From an uncultured Prevotella sp. (GTDB lineage: Bacteria; Bacteroidota; Bacteroidia; Bacteroidales; Bacteroidaceae): a stretch of 64,000 bases of DNA. The stretch covers positions 1-64,000 of the forward strand of contig CALUMB010000001.1 of the NCBI GenBank assembly GCA_944321645.1. Reading direction: 5' to 3'. The notes beneath the pieces were generated by a model. The model did not search any database. It was not told the origin of the DNA and was given only the letters and a program-made list of their open reading frames with translations. The position numbers and the translations under genes were made by a program. The stretch's first letter is position 1. Each line of letters begins with the position of its first letter. Shown here in pieces: positions 32,189 through 40,720 of this stretch.

Positions 32189-33037
32189 TTATTTGTACTT
32201 TATGTGGTCAATCAGCCTAACGGGGCGCTTTCCGCAGAACACAGTGATACAGCCAACCACATGGGGCGCACTTTCCCACTTGTCAACGTCAAGCAAAGTG
32301 TCGCCGTCCACAATCGAGAAATACTCAACGTTAAGTCCTTCCACCGCATTGATGCTGCCAACAACCATGTCGTGGGTCTCTCCCACACCGTGAGTCTTTG
32401 CATATTCGACGCTAAGGCGGAGTGTCTCATATATCTTGGGGGCAATGGCAAGCTCTTTGTCGGATAGCAGGCCATTGCGGCTGGACAGAGCCAGTCCGTC
32501 GGAATTGCGGACTATCGGACATTCAATTATTTCAACGGCCAGGCCAAGGCTCTTCACCATGGCCTTGACTACGGCAATCTGCTGCCAGTCTTTTTCGCCG
32601 AAATATGCCCGCAACGGCCTGACGATATAGAATAGCCTGCTTACCACTTGGCAAACTCCGTTGAAGTGGCCCGGGCGGTGTGCGCCTTCCATCACTGTGG
32701 ACACAGGGGGAAATTCAAAGTGCCTGGTGTCCGGCGTCGGGTACATTTCCTCGACAGACGGAGCGAATACATAATCGGCTCCGCAGCCTTCCAACAGCCG
32801 GACGTCCGAATCAAGGTCGCGCGGATAGCTCTGAAGATCTTTCTTGTCGTTAAATTGTGTTGGGTTGACAAATACCGAAACGACGGTGACGTCGTTGTCG
32901 GCCACGCTCTTTCTTACGAGAGAGGCGTGCCCTTCGTGCAGCGCACCCATCGTCGGCACAAGTCCAATTGTCTTACCTTGCTTGCGTGCTCCAAACAGCT
33001 CGTTTTGCAATTCTACAATACCGTGAAAAACTTTCAT
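32189..33037 (-). CDS. panC: pantothenate synthetase
   Basis: A 282-residue ligase joining pantoate and beta-alanine with ATP. VPTMGALHEGHASLVR (HIGH-like), FVNPTQFNDKKDLQSYPR, GKKDWQQ-like EKDWQQIAVVK, RNSDGLALSSRN (KMSKS-equivalent) are present. Length is standard. It is the first gene of a two-gene panC-panD operon, transcribed divergently from the starch-synthase-like gene; a near-consensus box (TTATTTTG) lies around 33076-33083. Confidence 0.96.
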   Translation of the reverse strand: MKVFHGIVELQNELFGARKQGKTIGLVPTMGALHEGHASLVRKSVADNDVTVVSVFVNPTQFNDKKDLQSYPRDLDSDVRLLEGCGADYVFAPSVEEMYPTPDTRHFEFPPVSTVMEGAHRPGHFNGVCQVVSRLFYIVRPLRAYFGEKDWQQIAVVKAMVKSLGLAVEIIECPIVRNSDGLALSSRNGLLSDKELAIAPKIYETLRLSVEYAKTHGVGETHDMVVGSINAVEGLNVEYFSIVDGDTLLDVDKWESAPHVVGCITVFCGKRPVRLIDHIKYK

Positions 33038-33188
33038 TTCAAAAATCTACTTTAGATTTCAGCTTATTTGCGATGCAAAATAACAACTTTTTTGCCAAAC
33101 AAAAAAGGATACAACCAAAAATATGCTTCATAAATCCCTTTTTTTCATAAAACGGCGGCAACAATTCTGATTTACGAAATATTTTTCG

Positions 33189-33196
33189 TATCTTTG
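33189..33196 (+). promoter_or_regulatory. -7 promoter box for the starch-synthase-like gene
   Basis: TATCTTTG, 22 bp before the ATG at 33219. Confidence 0.7.
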
Positions 33197-33218
33197 CAAT
33201 GAAAAAAATCGACAAACC

Positions 33219-34016
33219 ATGGCAAGAAAAATATTGTTTATTAATCAGGAAATTTCACCATACGTGCCAGACAGCGAGCTTTCACTTATGGGTAGGGAAT
33301 TGCCTCAAGCCATGCAGGAGAAAGGCCACGAGATTCGCACCTTCATGCCAAAATGGGGCAACATAAACGAGCGCAGGGGCCAATTGCATGAGGTCATCCG
33401 CCTTTCCGGCATGAATCTTATAATCAACGACACCGACCATCCGCTGATTATTAAAGTCGCATCCATCCAATCGACCCGCATACAGGTGTATTTCATCGAC
33501 AACGACGACTATTTTACCAGGCGCCAAATGGACGTTGACGAAACCGGGCAGGATTATCCAGACAATGGCGAGAGGGCCATATTCTTTGCCCGCGGTGTCC
33601 TCGAAACTGTCAAGAAGCTTAGGTGGACGCCTGAAATTATCCATTGCCAGGGATGGATGGGGGCAGTCGTGCCGTTCTACGTCAAGACTGCGTATAGGGA
33701 GGAGCCATCTTTTGCCAACACGAAGATTATCACCTCGCTGTTCTCCAAGGCACCGCAGCGGGATTTGGGCGATGAATTCAAGAAATGCCTGGAGTTCCGC
33801 GAGGCGAACGCTGGGCTGCTTGAAAAATATAAGGACGTGTTCGACTTCGAGGAGCTGGGCAAACTCGCCATCGACTACTCCGACGGCGTGATACAAGCAA
33901 GCGAGAACGCATACCCGGAACTCGTGGACTATGCTTCCGCCAAGGGCCTTCCTGTGCTCGGCTATCCTGGAAGCGATTACGCCGAGAAGTATGAAGCGTT
34001 TTACAATTCAATCTGA
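33219..34016 (+). CDS. glycogen/starch synthase-like protein, N-terminal domain only
   Basis: A 265-residue protein resembling the N-terminal Rossmann domain of GT5 starch/glycogen synthases: ILFINQEISPYVPDSELS at strand 1, then MPKWGNINERRGQLHEVIRL, YFIDNDDYFTRR, and EIIHCQGWMGAVVP (HxHGWM-type segment). The whole C-terminal GT domain, which carries the catalytic nucleotide-sugar site, is absent and the ORF ends cleanly, so enzymatic glycogen synthesis by itself is unlikely. Many Bacteroidales have this short form beside panC; its function is unknown. The gene is followed by a DUF4270 lipoprotein gene 62 bp away. Confidence 0.75.
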   Translation: MARKILFINQEISPYVPDSELSLMGRELPQAMQEKGHEIRTFMPKWGNINERRGQLHEVIRLSGMNLIINDTDHPLIIKVASIQSTRIQVYFIDNDDYFTRRQMDVDETGQDYPDNGERAIFFARGVLETVKKLRWTPEIIHCQGWMGAVVPFYVKTAYREEPSFANTKIITSLFSKAPQRDLGDEFKKCLEFREANAGLLEKYKDVFDFEELGKLAIDYSDGVIQASENAYPELVDYASAKGLPVLGYPGSDYAEKYEAFYNSI

Positions 34017-34078
34017 ACCATCACCAAACCATCACAAAGGGTAACACAACGCAGAGAGAAGCAACTCGATTTAGTCTT

Positions 34079-35536
34079 ATGAGAGCAAAGTTTATGATAG
34101 GAATAGCCATTGCCACAATGGCCATTCTTTCGTGTGATGATACGACGGACACATTGGGAAATTCCCTAACGAGCGAGGCCGACCACTTCAAAATCCTTAC
34201 CGACACTTTCTTCGTGTCGAGCCAATCGTTTGTCACAGATTCCATATTGTCGAGAAACCAGTACAGCTATTTGGGCAAGATAAAAGACAAAGAGACAGGC
34301 ACTTACGTCACAAGTAGCTACACTACCCAATTCGCCATGCTCGAATCGCTCGACGGCACCCCCTTCCTTCCGGATAAAGACAGCATCGCCAGCCGTGACG
34401 AACGCGGCGAAGTGGTGGCGGACTCGTGCAGCATCCAGATTTATTTTTATTCTTCGGTTGGCGATTCGCTAAACTCCATGAAGCTTACTTTGCATGAAAT
34501 GGGCCGGCCTTTGGAGGAGGGGCACCTGTATTATTCCAACTTCGACCCCAAGGCAAGCGGATTGTTGCGGAACGACGGTAACGCCATCAAGAAGAATAAA
34601 ATCTACACCACGCTCGACTTAAACCTGAGCGACAGCGCGAGGGCGTTGATTGTTGACAAGACAAACATGGAGTCTGTAATGATTCCCTTAAACGAAGAGT
34701 ACCGCGACAAAGACGGGGTGGTCTACAAAAACTACGGAACATACATCATGAGGAAATTCTATGAGAATCCCGACAATTTCAAGAACTCATACAATTTCAT
34801 ACATAATGTTTGCCCGGGGTTTTATGTTGAGTCTACCGATGGGCTGGGTGTAATGTCCGAAGTCTATCTCACCGAACTCTTGTTCTACTATAAGTACGTA
34901 AGCGGCGACAGCATAGTGCAGGGCAACACCCTTCTGTCTGGCACGGAGGAAGTGCTGCAGACCACGCATATCGACACCGACAAGGAGCGGCTCGATGAGC
35001 TTGCCTCTGACAACACCTGCACTCACCTGAAGTCGCCTGCGGGCATATTCACCGAAGTTACGCTGCCTATCGACGAGATAAAGTTCAACCACGAAAACGA
35101 CACGATAAGCGGGGCGCGCATAGTTTTCAACTGCATGAACTCCGATGTTGAAGATGGCTTTGAAGAGCCTGAATACGTAATGATGCTGCCGAAAGACAGT
35201 CTGTACAGCTTCTTCGAGAACAAAGACATACCAGACAACGTCACTTCGTATATAGGCTCGTACAACAGCAACTACAACACCTACACGTTTAATAACATTG
35301 CGAATTTGATAACGAGGATGTATAACGCGAGGAAGAGTGGCAATGCGTCAGAAAACTGGAACAAGGCCGTCTTGGTGCCTGTCTCCGTTGCTACCACGTC
35401 GTCTACGTCCTCGCCAACGATAACCAACGTTTCCAACGATATGTCGCTTAAGAGCGCAAGGTTGGTAGGCGGCTCGGCAAACCCGCACGCCCCGTTAAAG
35501 ATAAGCATAATTTACAGCCGGACGACAAACCAATAG
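34079..35536 (+). CDS. DUF4270 family lipoprotein
   Basis: A 485-residue Bacteroidetes-specific exported lipoprotein. The leader ends in ILSC (lipobox Cys19), followed by DDTTDTLGNSL, the typical N-terminal pattern of DUF4270. The rest is beta-rich with the segments YLGKIKDKETGTYV and FCSIQIYF-like SCSIQIYFYSS that characterise the family. Function is unknown; homologues are surface or periplasmic lipoproteins. It probably shares the promoter upstream of the starch-synthase-like gene. Confidence 0.85.
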   Translation: MRAKFMIGIAIATMAILSCDDTTDTLGNSLTSEADHFKILTDTFFVSSQSFVTDSILSRNQYSYLGKIKDKETGTYVTSSYTTQFAMLESLDGTPFLPDKDSIASRDERGEVVADSCSIQIYFYSSVGDSLNSMKLTLHEMGRPLEEGHLYYSNFDPKASGLLRNDGNAIKKNKIYTTLDLNLSDSARALIVDKTNMESVMIPLNEEYRDKDGVVYKNYGTYIMRKFYENPDNFKNSYNFIHNVCPGFYVESTDGLGVMSEVYLTELLFYYKYVSGDSIVQGNTLLSGTEEVLQTTHIDTDKERLDELASDNTCTHLKSPAGIFTEVTLPIDEIKFNHENDTISGARIVFNCMNSDVEDGFEEPEYVMMLPKDSLYSFFENKDIPDNVTSYIGSYNSNYNTYTFNNIANLITRMYNARKSGNASENWNKAVLVPVSVATTSSTSSPTITNVSNDMSLKSARLVGGSANPHAPLKISIIYSRTTNQ

Positions 35537-35550
35537 TGAAACAGCACGCC

Positions 35551-35682
35551 ATGGCCGATAATTATTTAGAACGTCGCATGGAAATATATGCGCAAAAAAA
35601 GGAAGCTTACCTGAAAAAGAAAAGGCACATCGCCTCAAAGTGTGTGAGTGTTCCCAAGCGTCCTGACGACGAAGCGTTATAG
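35551..35682 (+). CDS. 43-residue conserved-looking small protein
   Basis: A short basic ORF starting MADNYLERRMEIYAQKKEAY, lysine-rich, ending PKRPDDEAL. It starts 14 bp after the DUF4270 stop (a GTG at 35536 is an alternative) and is followed at once by a terminator, so it looks like the last gene of the starch-synthase-like/DUF4270 operon. The MADNYLE(K/R)xM start is a pattern I associate with tiny Bacteroidales proteins of unknown function; a helix is likely. Function not assigned. Confidence 0.6.
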   Translation: MADNYLERRMEIYAQKKEAYLKKKRHIASKCVSVPKRPDDEAL

Positions 35683-35685
35683 CCC

Positions 35686-35728
35686 AACCTCGCTGTGTGT
35701 ACCAAACCTGCACATGGCGAGGTTTTTT
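35686..35728 (+). terminator. terminator after the 43-residue gene
   Basis: AACCTCGC / GCGAGGTT stem (35686-35693, 35717-35724) running into TTTTTT. Confidence 0.85.
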
Positions 35729-35955
35729 ATGCGGCAATTTAATTAATTCTCGGAATGTTGGGTTGCCTATACAACGGCAGTGGGGAAGCATCCATGCAGA
35801 CAGATGCCACGTCAAGCGACTTAAGCGAGCGTTGCCGGTTACGTATTTTTATACATTTATGGCATTTTTCATGCGCCCGCATTTCATTAAAAGAAACTCC
35901 TTTTTGTGGTATTGAGAGTGCTTTTGCGTAACCGCCTGATTGTCAGTGCATTGCT

Positions 35956-36036
35956 AAAACGTGCCGTTTTGGCTTCCAAAACGGCGCATTTCAGGCTTCA
36001 AAACGGCACGTTTTGAAAGCCGAAACGGTATGTTTT
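35956..36036 (-). repeat. 22-bp-phased repeat core, copy C (ends diverged)
   Basis: Four 15-bp cores at 35956-35970, 35978-35992, 36000-36014 and 36022-36036 with 7-bp spacers. Read on the minus strand the order matches copy A unit by unit; the first unit (AAAACATACCGTTTC) is identical to that of copy A. The terminal boxes expected near 35886 and 36104 are not recognisable. Confidence 0.75.
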
Positions 36037-36314
36037 GAAATCCAAACTGCCATTGGTTGTGTTTTGCAGTGGCTTTTGTTGGCTTTTGGCGGCATTCCCG
36101 CGACAAACTATTTGTGTATGTTTATTCAATCCCGCAGATAGATTTCTACTTTGTGAGCGGATGGGGATGGCTTTTCTGATGTGCGTTTCAGCAAGCGCAA
36201 TTCTGCTCTATGGCAGGGGTGTTCCGCATTGGTTATGTTTGAAATGCTCCAATAAAGCGGCACGTTGCCAAGTTGCTTAAGTTGTCATTGATAGGGCATG
36301 GCAGGGGATAGGCA

Positions 36315-36346
36315 CAAAAAAAACCGCCAAGCCTAAGCCTGGCGGT
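36315..36346 (-). terminator. terminator of the small lipoprotein gene
   Basis: ACCGCCAGGC-type stem (minus strand, one wobble) with a short loop, followed by eight T residues. 28 bp after the stop. Confidence 0.9.
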
Positions 36347-36373
36347 AATTCTCTCACTGTTCGTTTGTGACGA

Positions 36374-36571
36374 TTACTGAGCGTTAGCAACAGTAGAGTC
36401 AGCAGGAGCTGCAGCAGTAGAGTCAGCTGCGGTAGAATCAGAAGCTACGCTGTCAACAGTAGCAACCTCTACAGAGTCGGTGTCAACAGGAGCAGCGTTG
36501 TTAGCCTTGTTACCGCAAGAAGCGAACGAGATAGCTGCTACAGCTACGAACATAAATACCAATTTCTTCAT
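36374..36571 (-). CDS. small Ala/Ser/Thr/Asp-rich lipoprotein
   Basis: A 65-residue predicted lipoprotein: MKKLVFMFVAVAAISFASCGNK has a lipobox ending in Cys19. The mature ~46 residues are low complexity (repeated DS/DST/AA, acidic, no aromatic residues), so it is probably an unstructured surface or periplasmic tether; the gene has a consensus promoter box (36625-36632) and a strong terminator, suggesting an abundant single-gene transcript. No function can be given. Confidence 0.75.
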   Translation of the reverse strand: MKKLVFMFVAVAAISFASCGNKANNAAPVDTDSVEVATVDSVASDSTAADSTAAAPADSTVANAQ

Positions 36572-36624
36572 CTTTCTTTGCTTTTTAAAGTCTGTAAAAC
36601 AATCATTTGTTTATTAAAACGATG

Positions 36625-36632
36625 CAAAGGTA
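36625..36632 (-). promoter_or_regulatory. -7 promoter box for the small lipoprotein gene
   Basis: TACCTTTG on the minus strand, 54 bp upstream of the ATG. Confidence 0.65.
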
Positions 36633-36800
36633 TATATTTTTTCGATACGTTGTTCTTTTTTTCCGTACTTTTTTTCGACCAAAAATGTAACTTTTCCGCA
36701 AAGCGTTGATAGCCAGATAGATACGAATTGTTAAAAAATTCGCCGTCTGTTGGCTTGCATTATGTGGCAGACTTGGTGGCTTTGTCTCGGCAAAAATTCT

Positions 36801-36808
36801 TACCTTTG
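36801..36808 (+). promoter_or_regulatory. -7 promoter box for mtaB
   Basis: TACCTTTG, 32 bp before the ATG at 36840; supports that start over an in-frame start upstream. Confidence 0.7.
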
Positions 36809-36839
36809 CGGCGGTTTTGTTTACCACAATATTATATAT

Positions 36840-38186
36840 ATGATAGATAAATTTGCTTTTCGAGGCAAAAAGGCCGCATATTATACACTGGGCTGTAAGT
36901 TGAATTTCTCCGAGACGTCCACCGTAGCCAAGCTTTTGGGCGAGATGGGCGTTGCAGAGGCCGGGGCGGGAGAGTGTGCCGACTTGTGCGTCGTCAACAC
37001 GTGCTCGGTTACCGACGTGGCCGACCACAAGTGCCGTCAGGCCATCCACCGCCTTGTCCGTGAGAATCCCGGGGCCTTCGTCGTGGTGATGGGGTGCTAC
37101 GCCCAGTTGCAGCCCGAGGCCGTGAGCGGCATCGAGGGCGTAGACCTTGTGCTCGGGGCCAACGAGAAGGCTGCCTTTTTGCAATATCTTTCCGACTATT
37201 GGGGGCGTGAGGCGGGTTGCGCAGACGGACACCTGCACGCGCACTTTTCGGTTAAGACAAAGGAAATACGCAGCTTTGCGCCGAGTTGCTCCCGCGGCAA
37301 CCGCACGCGCTATTTCCTAAAAGTGCAGGACGGGTGCGACTATTTCTGCACCTACTGCACCATACCTTTTGCCCGCGGCTTCAGCCGCAACCCCAGCATT
37401 GCCTCGCTTGTGGGGCAGGCTGAAGGCGTTGCCCGCGAGGGTGGCAACGAGATTGTGCTCACCGGAGTGAACATAGGCGATTTTGGCAAGACCACCGGCG
37501 AGTCGTTTGTCGACCTCGTCAAGGCTCTCGACCGTGTGGAGGGCATCAAGCGATACCGCATCAGCAGCATAGAGCCGGACTTGCTCACCGACGAGCTGAT
37601 AGAGTTTTGCGCGACGAGCCGCGCCTTCATGCCCCATTTCCACATCCCGCTGCAGAGCGGCAGCGACACTGTGTTGCGACTGATGCACCGCCACTACGAC
37701 CGCAGTCTTTTTGCGGAGAAGATATATAAGGTGAAGGAACTAATGCCCGATGCGTTCATTGGCGTCGACGTGATGGTGGGATGCAGGGGCGAAACGCCGG
37801 AATGTTTTGAAGAGACGCGCCGCTTCTTGGGCGGGCTTGACGTCACGCGCCTTCACGTCTTTCCCTATTCTGAGCGGCCTGGCACGGCTGCCCTCAAGAT
37901 TCCGTATGTAGTCGATGCCGAGACTAAGAAGGAGCGGTGCCGCCAGCTCATAGCCTTGTCTGACCTGAAGATGCACGACTTCTATTTCCGCCACGTCGGT
38001 TCCAAGGCCGAAGTGCTCTTCGAGAAAGCCGCGGGCGGGAAGGCGATGCACGGTTTTACGCGAAACTACATCCGTGTGGAGCTTCCGCAAAGGCTCGTCA
38101 GCAGCGACTACGACAACAAACTGATTGAGGTGAAGCTCGGCAACTTCAACTCGGACAAGACGGCCTTGATGGCCACAATACTGTGA
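36840..38186 (+). CDS. mtaB: tRNA t6A37 methylthiotransferase MtaB
   Basis: A 448-residue radical-SAM methylthiotransferase that adds the 2-methylthio group to t6A37 in tRNAs reading ANN codons. The N-terminal UPF0004 domain has the Cys ligands in TLGCKLNFSE, VVNTCSVT and MGCYAQ; the radical SAM cluster is Cys-x3-Cys-x2-Cys in CDYFCTYCTIP; a TRAM-like tail follows. TCSVTDVADHKCRQAI matches the MtaB rather than MiaB or RimO subgroup. It overlaps the glycosyltransferase gene by 1 bp (TGATG). Confidence 0.94.
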   Translation: MIDKFAFRGKKAAYYTLGCKLNFSETSTVAKLLGEMGVAEAGAGECADLCVVNTCSVTDVADHKCRQAIHRLVRENPGAFVVVMGCYAQLQPEAVSGIEGVDLVLGANEKAAFLQYLSDYWGREAGCADGHLHAHFSVKTKEIRSFAPSCSRGNRTRYFLKVQDGCDYFCTYCTIPFARGFSRNPSIASLVGQAEGVAREGGNEIVLTGVNIGDFGKTTGESFVDLVKALDRVEGIKRYRISSIEPDLLTDELIEFCATSRAFMPHFHIPLQSGSDTVLRLMHRHYDRSLFAEKIYKVKELMPDAFIGVDVMVGCRGETPECFEETRRFLGGLDVTRLHVFPYSERPGTAALKIPYVVDAETKKERCRQLIALSDLKMHDFYFRHVGSKAEVLFEKAAGGKAMHGFTRNYIRVELPQRLVSSDYDNKLIEVKLGNFNSDKTALMATIL

Positions 38187-39202
38187 TGGAAAAGTTAGCT
38201 ATCGTGATTTTAAACTGGAACGGGGCTGAGATGATGCGCCGTTTCCTGCCTTCAGTCGTTGAGCATTCGCGTGGCGTGGCCACGGTCTACGTTGCAGACA
38301 ACGCCTCTACCGACGATTCGCTCGCCCTGCTTGGCGAAGAGTTTCGCGAGTGCAGGGTAGTGCCGCTCGACCGCAATTGGGGCTTTGCCGACGGCTACAA
38401 CAAGGCGCTTAAGCAAATTGAGGCGGAGTATTACCTGCTGTTGAACTCCGACGTGGAGGTGACGGCGGGTTGGCTCACCCCCATGCTGGAGTTTATGGAT
38501 GCCCACAGCGATGTTGCCGCCTGCCAGCCAAAGCTGCTGTCGTTTTCAGACAGAGGCAGCTTTGAGTATGCCGGAGCCTGCGGCGGGTTTATCGACCGCT
38601 ACGGCTATCCGTTTTGCCGGGGGCGGATTTTCGACGTAGTGGAGCGCGACGTCGGGCAGTACGACAGCCGCGCAGAGATAATGTGGGCTACCGGGGCTGC
38701 CCTCATGGTGCGTTCGGCCGATTACTGGAAGGCCGGCGGACTCGACGGACGCTTCTTCGCCCACAACGAGGAGATCGACCTATGCTGGCGCCTCCGCCTG
38801 CTTGGCCGCAAGATATATTGCATACCGGAGAGCCGTGTCTACCACCTCGGGGGCGGAACGTTGCCCAAGGGTAACCCTATGAAGACTTTCCTGAACTTCC
38901 GCAACAACCTTACCATGCTCTACAAATGCCTGCCTGAAGGCGACCTTCGGCGCGTGATGTGGGTGCGCTGGTGGCTCGACTACCTCGCTGCGGCAGAGAT
39001 GCTGCTGCTCAAGCGCAGCCTCGGCGACTTCAAGGCCGTGTGGAAGGCGCGACGCGCCTTTGCCCGCTGGAAGGCCGACTTCAGGGCCGACCGTGCGCAC
39101 ATCCAGGCCACCGCAGCGGCAAAGGACATCCCGGAACGGAAGCCTTTTTCGCTTTTGTGGCAGTATTACGTGAAAGGAAAGAGGCGGTTTTCCGATTTGT
39201 GA
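38186..39202 (+). CDS. family 2 glycosyltransferase
   Basis: A 338-residue GT-A fold enzyme. LAIVILNWNGAEMMRRFLPS, YVADNASTDDSL, a NWGFADGYNKAL stretch, and the LLLNSDVEVT DxD-like metal site are typical of the rhamnosyltransferase-like GT2 group (WsaF/RfbF style). The FFAHNEEIDLCWRLR segment carries the conserved ED/EEID motif. The acceptor is unknown; capsule, O-antigen or glycoprotein sugar are possible. It follows mtaB with a 1-bp overlap and ends at a bidirectional terminator. No other glycan-assembly genes are close. Confidence 0.9.
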   Translation: MEKLAIVILNWNGAEMMRRFLPSVVEHSRGVATVYVADNASTDDSLALLGEEFRECRVVPLDRNWGFADGYNKALKQIEAEYYLLLNSDVEVTAGWLTPMLEFMDAHSDVAACQPKLLSFSDRGSFEYAGACGGFIDRYGYPFCRGRIFDVVERDVGQYDSRAEIMWATGAALMVRSADYWKAGGLDGRFFAHNEEIDLCWRLRLLGRKIYCIPESRVYHLGGGTLPKGNPMKTFLNFRNNLTMLYKCLPEGDLRRVMWVRWWLDYLAAAEMLLLKRSLGDFKAVWKARRAFARWKADFRADRAHIQATAAAKDIPERKPFSLLWQYYVKGKRRFSDL

Positions 39203-39230
39203 GCCTGCCACGCCGGCGTTGTACAAACTC

Positions 39231-39279
39231 AAAGGGCTAAACCGGAAGCCAAGTTGGCGGCTTGCCGGTTTAGCCCTTT
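39231..39279. terminator. bidirectional terminator between GT2 and DUF4861 genes
   Basis: Perfect 15-bp stem (39231-39245 with 39265-39279; arm AAAGGGCTAAACCGG), with A/T ends that give short T runs in both directions; it separates convergent genes. Confidence 0.8.
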
Positions 39280-39300
39280 GTGCTGGTTGCACGGCTTTAT

Positions 39301-40530
39301 TTAGAATGTTATCTTGACGGGATTGTTAAGTTCTTCTTTCCATTCCTTCAGGTAGTCAAACCATTCTTTTGCGCTGTGGAAGCCGAACTCCTCGTTGTCG
39401 GAGCAGAATGTGATGTTGTAGTGAAGCTCGTCGGTGGCGTTGCCCACAACGAACGGGTAGTTGTCTTTGTTTGCCGGCAGCTCTTCCACCACGTTGTTTG
39501 CCGGTATGCAGATGCCAAGCCCTACGGTTTCGCGCTTGTGTCCGGCAGAGTCTTTCTCGGAAACAGGCCAGTCCGTACCCCAACAGCCGCGCAGTCCCTT
39601 CTTGTCGCTTGTCTCGACAGAGTTCTTCACGTTTATAATGCCGGTCGCGAAGCGGTAGTCGCTTGCGTTCTTATTGAACTTTATGTCGACGAAACAGTCG
39701 CGGCGGCCTGCGTAGAGGGTGTAGCGCGTGGTCATGTCTATCTTTCCCTTGCCCGGGTTCATTGTGTTCCACCCTTCGTCAACCACCTCTACGACGGTGC
39801 GGAGCGGTCCGCGCGACACGATGCGCAGCGTGCGGTGGTCTACGTCTTTGAGCATTTCGGGCGCACTGCCGTTCCACCCGCGCAGGGTGCCGAGGCCGAA
39901 CGTCTCGCCCACCCACAGCACGTCGTCGCCAAAGCCGGCGGCCTTTTGCTCTTTGTCTGGGTAGAACTGGGTCTTCTTCAGTTCAAGGCCCTTGCGGTAT
40001 TTGCCGTAGATGTCAACCGTTTGCCTGTGGTCGAAGTATATGCGGTAGGCCACCATGTCGTTCTCGAAGGCCGGGCCGTGGTGGTGCAACATCCAGTATG
40101 GGTTGGTGCCATTGTCCACAGTGAGGCTGCTTATGTACAAATCCTGCTTGTTGTTGCTTTTCACGCGTTTGTTTGTCATGAGCATTTCGGCATATACCTG
40201 CGGCTCGTATTTGCGCGGTTCCCCGGTCTGTTCGAGTTTCACGTTGAATGTCTGGCGCCCTTTCTTCTCGATGTCTGTCAAGAAGCAAAGTTCGTCGTAC
40301 TTTCCGTCTCCGTCGAGGTCGTCGAGCTGCGAGGCCACCTCTTTGCCGCCTGTTGTCACCAGTGCCGACTTAACGTCGATGCCGTACTTTTCGAGGGCGA
40401 TGGTCACGGGTACGGCTTTGCGGTCGGTCTTGGTGTCGTTCACGATGTTTACGTCAAATGTTTTCTGCGCTGTCGCCATGGTCATTGCGGCGGCAAGCAG
40501 GGCCAATGTGGTTAGTTTTCTTTTTATCAT
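39301..40530 (-). CDS. DUF4861 family exported protein
   Basis: A 409-residue exported protein (signal peptide to about residue 21, MTMATAQ). The segments AVPVTIALEKYG, LDDLDGDGKYDELCFLTD, YWMLHHHGPAFENDMVAYRIYFD and GLGTLRGWN match DUF4861, a family common in pectin and ulvan polysaccharide-utilisation loci of Bacteroidetes and thought to be related to sugar-acting enzymes; a lyase or esterase activity has not been established. It stands alone with its own promoter, far from the GH106/esterase pair, so the pectin genes are scattered here. Confidence 0.8.
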   Translation of the reverse strand: MIKRKLTTLALLAAAMTMATAQKTFDVNIVNDTKTDRKAVPVTIALEKYGIDVKSALVTTGGKEVASQLDDLDGDGKYDELCFLTDIEKKGRQTFNVKLEQTGEPRKYEPQVYAEMLMTNKRVKSNNKQDLYISSLTVDNGTNPYWMLHHHGPAFENDMVAYRIYFDHRQTVDIYGKYRKGLELKKTQFYPDKEQKAAGFGDDVLWVGETFGLGTLRGWNGSAPEMLKDVDHRTLRIVSRGPLRTVVEVVDEGWNTMNPGKGKIDMTTRYTLYAGRRDCFVDIKFNKNASDYRFATGIINVKNSVETSDKKGLRGCWGTDWPVSEKDSAGHKRETVGLGICIPANNVVEELPANKDNYPFVVGNATDELHYNITFCSDNEEFGFHSAKEWFDYLKEWKEELNNPVKITF

Positions 40531-40559
40531 TGCTTGTCTGATGCTTGATTATTTAACTA

Positions 40560-40567
40560 CAAAGTTA
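40560..40567 (-). promoter_or_regulatory. -7 promoter box for the DUF4861 gene
   Basis: TAACTTTG on the minus strand, 30 bp upstream of the ATG. Confidence 0.7.
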
Positions 40568-40683
40568 CTCAAAATACAACAAATCGGCATCGTTGTGCGC
40601 TAAAATACTTAAAGAAATTCATCTATTTGTCGCTTTTTTCGTTTGTTTTAGCTTAATTTTGGTGTTTTTAAAATTTTTATTGC

Positions 40684-40691
40684 TATATTTG
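40684..40691 (+). promoter_or_regulatory. -7 promoter box for the GldB-like gene
   Basis: TATATTTG, 30 bp before the GTG start at 40721. Confidence 0.65.
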
Positions 40692-40720
40692 CAACGTAAT
40701 AAGCAGTATGACATTAAATA

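Larger units (their letters stand above)
35683..36373. other. 691-bp intergenic region between convergent genes
   Basis: Contains the terminator at 35686-35728, the four-unit 22-bp repeat (35956-36036) and the terminator of the small lipoprotein at 36315-36346. The rest (35729-35955 and 36044-36314) shows no ORF or RNA gene I can support. Confidence 0.5.

Noticed and set aside
39280..40515. 411-codon plus-strand frame opposite the DUF4861 gene
   Set aside because: The DUF4861 frame has a signal peptide, a promoter box and family motifs; the antisense frame is Val/His/Cys-rich and crosses the terminator.
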